64,000 nucleotides of DNA from Bradyrhizobium sp. NP1 (lineage in GTDB: Bacteria; Pseudomonadota; Alphaproteobacteria; Rhizobiales; Xanthobacteraceae): the NCBI RefSeq assembly GCF_030378205.1, contig NZ_CP127385.1:3946001-4010000 (forward strand). The letters are read 5' to 3'. Below, piece by piece: positions 61,196 through 64,000 of this stretch. The translations under genes and the position numbers were made by a program. The number at the start of each line of letters is the position of its first letter. Within the stretch, counting starts at the first letter, position 1. Below the pieces are notes generated by a model. The model was not told where the DNA came from. It saw only the letters and a list, made by a program, of their open reading frames with translations, and ran no database searches.

Positions 61196-62566
61196 TTAAC
61201 CGACCCCCAACGCCTTGAGCTTGCGGTGGAGGGCCGAGCGCTCCATGCCGACAAATTCCGCCGTGCGAGAGATGTTGCCCGAGAAGCGGCTGATCTGGGC
61301 GATCAGATAGTCGCGCTCGAATACCTCCCGCGCCTCGCGCAACGGCAGGCCCATGATGTGCTCGCCGTTGTTTGAGGTGGGCATCGCCGGCACCATGGAA
61401 CCTACGTCCTGCGGCAACATGTCGGCGGTGATGATGACCTCGGGGCCGCCGGCGGCGAGAATCATCACGCGTTCGACATTGTTGCGGAGCTGGCGGACGT
61501 TGCCAGGCCAGACGTGGGACTGCAGCACCGCCATGGCATCCTGGCCGATCTGTCGCTTCGGCAGGCCGGTCGCCGCCGAAATCTGGTCCATGAAATAGTC
61601 GATCAGCTCGGGGATGTCCTCGCGCCGTTCTGACAGCGGGGGCACGCGAATCGGCACCACGGAAAGCCGGTGATAGAGATCCTCGCGGAAGCGGCCCGCG
61701 GCGATCTCCTCCTCGAGATTGCGCGCGGTCGAAGAAATGATGCGCACGTCGACCTGCACCTTGGCGGTGCCGCCCTGGCGCTGGAACGTCTGATCAACCA
61801 GCACGCGCAGGATCTTGTTCTGGGTCTCACGCGGCATGTCGCCGATCTCGTCGACGAACAGCGTGCCGCCATGAGCCTCCTCCAGCGCGCCGGCCTTGCG
61901 CGGCTGCTCGCCGTTGGTCTGCTCGACGCCGAACAGCTCGACCTCCATGCGCTCCGGGGTGATCGCGGCGGCGTTGATGACCACGAACGGTCCGTCGGCG
62001 CGGTTGGAGGCGGCATGCAGCGTGCGCGCCACCAGCTCCTTGCCGGCCCCGGCAGGGCCGACGATCAGGATGCGGCTGTTGGCCTTGGCGGCGCGCTCGA
62101 TGGTCTGGCGCAGCTGGTTCATGCAGGGCGAGCGGCCCGTCAACGTGCTCGCGGTCGGCGCGAGCTGCTTCAGCTCCTTCACCTCGCGCTTGAGCCGCGA
62201 GGTCTCCAGCGCCCGCGTCGCCACCAGGATCAGGCGGTCGGACTTGAACGGCTTCTCGATGAAGTCGTAGGCGCCGCGCTTGATCGCCGCGACCGCGGTC
62301 TCGATGTTGCCGTGACCCGAGATCATGACGACCGGAAGGTCGGCATTGTCGCGCTTGATCTGCTCCAGGAGCTGCAGGCCGTCGAGCTTGCTCCCCTGCA
62401 GCCAGATGTCGAGGAACACCAGATGCGGCCGACGATTAGCGATCTCGGCCAGCGCCGAATCGCTGTCGCGCGCCGTGCGCGTGGCAAAGCCTTCGTCGTC
62501 CAGGATGCCGGCGACCAGGTCGCGAATATCGGCCTCGTCGTCGACGATCAGAATCTCACTCGCCAT
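61196..62566 (-). CDS. ntrX: Response regulator NtrX
   Basis: The 456-residue product has a receiver domain (1-about 120, phospho-Asp in LVFLDIWLQGSKLDG), an AAA+ domain (ILIVGPAGAGKELVARTLHA as P-loop, GTLFVDEIGDMPRETQNKIL as Walker B) and a Fis-type helix-turn-helix (GNISRTAEFVGMERSALHRK). The GAFTGA loop that contacts sigma-54 is missing; the sequence there reads FGVEQTNGEQPRKAGALEE, as in other alphaproteobacterial NtrX. It acts with NtrY on nitrogen and redox signals. Confidence 0.96.
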   Translation of the reverse strand: MASEILIVDDEADIRDLVAGILDDEGFATRTARDSDSALAEIANRRPHLVFLDIWLQGSKLDGLQLLEQIKRDNADLPVVMISGHGNIETAVAAIKRGAYDFIEKPFKSDRLILVATRALETSRLKREVKELKQLAPTASTLTGRSPCMNQLRQTIERAAKANSRILIVGPAGAGKELVARTLHAASNRADGPFVVINAAAITPERMEVELFGVEQTNGEQPRKAGALEEAHGGTLFVDEIGDMPRETQNKILRVLVDQTFQRQGGTAKVQVDVRIISSTARNLEEEIAAGRFREDLYHRLSVVPIRVPPLSERREDIPELIDYFMDQISAATGLPKRQIGQDAMAVLQSHVWPGNVRQLRNNVERVMILAAGGPEVIITADMLPQDVGSMVPAMPTSNNGEHIMGLPLREAREVFERDYLIAQISRFSGNISRTAEFVGMERSALHRKLKALGVG

Positions 62567-62583
62567 GGGTCCCGTCTGCCTCG

Positions 62584-64000
62584 TCAGTTGCCTGTTGCGG
62601 CTTGAATTTTTGTTTCACCATTGGTCGTCTCAACCTGCCCCGCGGTTTCAGCCGCAGGCTGATTTGTCGCTTCCGGCTTTGCCGAATCCTCTTTTCCGGG
62701 TTCCTTGGGCCCCTGCTCCTTCGCCTCGACCTTGGCGGCGTGGCCGGAAACCGCAAAGCGCAGGCGCATCCAGGCCCCGCGCTGGCCGGGCCGGAAATCG
62801 GCGGCATCCTTCAGCTCGATGCGGCCGCCATGGTCCTCGAGCACGCGACCGACGATCGCAAGCCCAAGGCCGGTGCCCTTGGCCCGCGTCGTCACATAGG
62901 GCTCAAGCAGGCGCGCGCGCGCCACCTTGGGCAGGCCGATGCCATTGTCGATCACGTCGATCACGATATCGTCGTTCTCGCGCGCGGCGATGACATCGAT
63001 GCGACCCTTGCCGAGTTCATCGGGCGGCACCTGCTCGATGGCCTCGGTCGCGTTCTTGATGATGTTGGTCAGCGCCTGAGAGATCAGGCGACGGTCGAAC
63101 TGCGCCTTCAACGGATCCTGCTTGATGTCCGCCTCGATATCGAGGTCGGGATGGCCAACCTTCATCAGGAACACGGCCTGCCGCACGGTATCGGCGACGT
63201 CCTCGCCTTCCATCACCGGCTTCGGCATCCGCGCAAAGCGCGAGAATTCGTCGACCATGCGCCTGATGTCGTCGACCTGCCGCACGATGGTATCCGTGCA
63301 TTGGTCGAACACCGCCTTGTCCTCGGTGATGACCTTGCCGAATTTGCGGCGGATGCGCTCGGCCGACAATTGAATCGGTGTCAGCGGATTCTTGATCTCG
63401 TGCGCAATGCGGCGTGCGACGTCGCCCCAGGCCGAGGTGCGCTGCGCCGAAACCAGTTCCGTGATGTCGTCGAGCACGATGATGTAGCTGTCGCGTGCCT
63501 GGCTGGTCTTCTCGGCGGAAACGCGGACCGACAAATTGTGCTCCTGGCCGTCGCGGGTGATGGTGATCTGGCCCTGGACCAGGCGCTGGGTGCCGTCGCG
63601 CGCGGTCTTCATCAGTTCGTCAAGCTCGGGCAGCACATCCGACAAGGGATGGTCGAGCGTCTCCGATTCCGCGTGCCCGATCAGTTTTTCCGCCGAGCGG
63701 TTGAGGATGCCGACGCTGCCGGAGGCATCGACGCCGATGATGCCGGCGCTGGCGGAGGACAGGACCGCCTCGATGAAGCGGCGGCGGCTGTCGATCAGGT
63801 CGGAAGCGCTGACGAGCTCGTCGCGCTGGGTGCGCAGCTCCTGCGTCATCTTGTTGAAGGTTTCCGCCAACTGCGCAAGATCACCTTCAGACTTGTTGAC
63901 GGGCACCTGCACATGCAGGTCGCCGGTCGAGACGACGTTGGCCGCGCCCATCAGGCGGCGGATCGGCGCCACCAGCCAGTTCGCGAAACTCAGCCCGGTG
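62584..64000 (-). CDS. ntrY: Sensor kinase NtrY, 5' part outside the window
   Basis: The visible 472 or so residues are the C-terminal part. A HAMP domain (VPVNKSEGDLAQLAETFNKM), a PAS domain (about 100 residues after FIEAVLSSASAGIIGVDASG), the H-box RRIAHEIKNPLTPIQLS, and N/G boxes (ALTNIIKNATEAIEQ, then TRAKGTGLGLAIVGRVLEDH) are all present. The start codon and the membrane sensor part lie beyond position 64000. It ends 17 bases before ntrX. Confidence 0.95.
   Translation of the reverse strand, partial: TGLSFANWLVAPIRRLMGAANVVSTGDLHVQVPVNKSEGDLAQLAETFNKMTQELRTQRDELVSASDLIDSRRRFIEAVLSSASAGIIGVDASGSVGILNRSAEKLIGHAESETLDHPLSDVLPELDELMKTARDGTQRLVQGQITITRDGQEHNLSVRVSAEKTSQARDSYIIVLDDITELVSAQRTSAWGDVARRIAHEIKNPLTPIQLSAERIRRKFGKVITEDKAVFDQCTDTIVRQVDDIRRMVDEFSRFARMPKPVMEGEDVADTVRQAVFLMKVGHPDLDIEADIKQDPLKAQFDRRLISQALTNIIKNATEAIEQVPPDELGKGRIDVIAARENDDIVIDVIDNGIGLPKVARARLLEPYVTTRAKGTGLGLAIVGRVLEDHGGRIELKDAADFRPGQRGAWMRLRFAVSGHAAKVEAKEQGPKEPGKEDSAKPEATNQPAAETAGQVETTNGETKIQAATGN

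Overview
The window looks like chromosome of a Bradyrhizobium-type alphaproteobacterium. The evidence is gene content and order (ntrY-ntrX-hfq-hflX-mazG, a rlpA, D-Ala-D-Ala carboxypeptidase, tmk, holB, metG, tatD run, an F1-ATPase zeta subunit), a perfect FNR/FixK box, high GC, and a palindromic intergenic repeat (54972-55020) that I know from this group. The genus is inferred; no rRNA is present to confirm it.

Left host region (1-3.9 kb): a partial NTF2-like gene, then an orphan F1 epsilon subunit (atpC) and an F1 inhibitor zeta subunit separated by a small exported protein, with two FNR/FixK-type boxes upstream of atpC. A small exported protein and a membrane-anchored SGNH-type protein follow.

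Integrated element (3957-27799, about 23.8 kb): a defective prophage or prophage-derived island inserted in the anticodon loop of a tRNA-Ser(TGA) gene. Both junctions are visible: a 13-bp core at 3957-3969 and 27787-27799, matching arm-type repeats near both ends, and the displaced original tRNA 5' half at the right end. The element supplies a substitute 5' half whose D-stem has changed on both strands so that it still pairs. Inside, from left: integrase; a divergent regulatory switch around a 21-bp inverted repeat; small coupled phage genes; a three-copy palindrome-containing repeat; a collapsed morphogenesis region (truncated S49 protease, no terminase, portal or capsid recognised, tape-measure and tail-fibre-like proteins kept); and accessory cargo. 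The cargo includes a seven-gene overlapping minus-strand array headed by a sigma-70-like protein, a 136-aa partner, an ImmA/IrrE metallopeptidase and a HEPN-like protein; DUF3892 and DUF2188 proteins; an SRAP (YedK/HMCES) protein; an exported SNase-type nuclease; and an overlapping DprA-like/phosphoribosyltransferase pair resembling the ShosTA toxin-antitoxin/anti-phage system. Two gene clusters here could be defence or stress modules; the sigma-ImmA/IrrE array is the one I cannot assign to a named system.

Right host region (27.8-64 kb): small exported and membrane proteins; rlpA; an epoxide-hydrolase-like protein; tandem palindromic repeats; the dac-tmk-holB-metG-tatD-MBL run (metG carries a long Lys/Ala-rich N-terminal extension); a fused double beta-barrel porin; a DUF2975/XRE pair with its own palindrome; an acyl-CoA synthetase with a fused DctQM TRAP transporter and DctP; a MarR-azoreductase-SMR cluster with three operator palindromes; a CzcCBA-type metal efflux operon preceded by a His/Cys-rich protein; a crotonase; a cobalt-type nitrile hydratase operon with a His-rich alpha-subunit tail; queC; mazG; hflX; hfq; ntrX; and the 3' part of ntrY running off the right edge.
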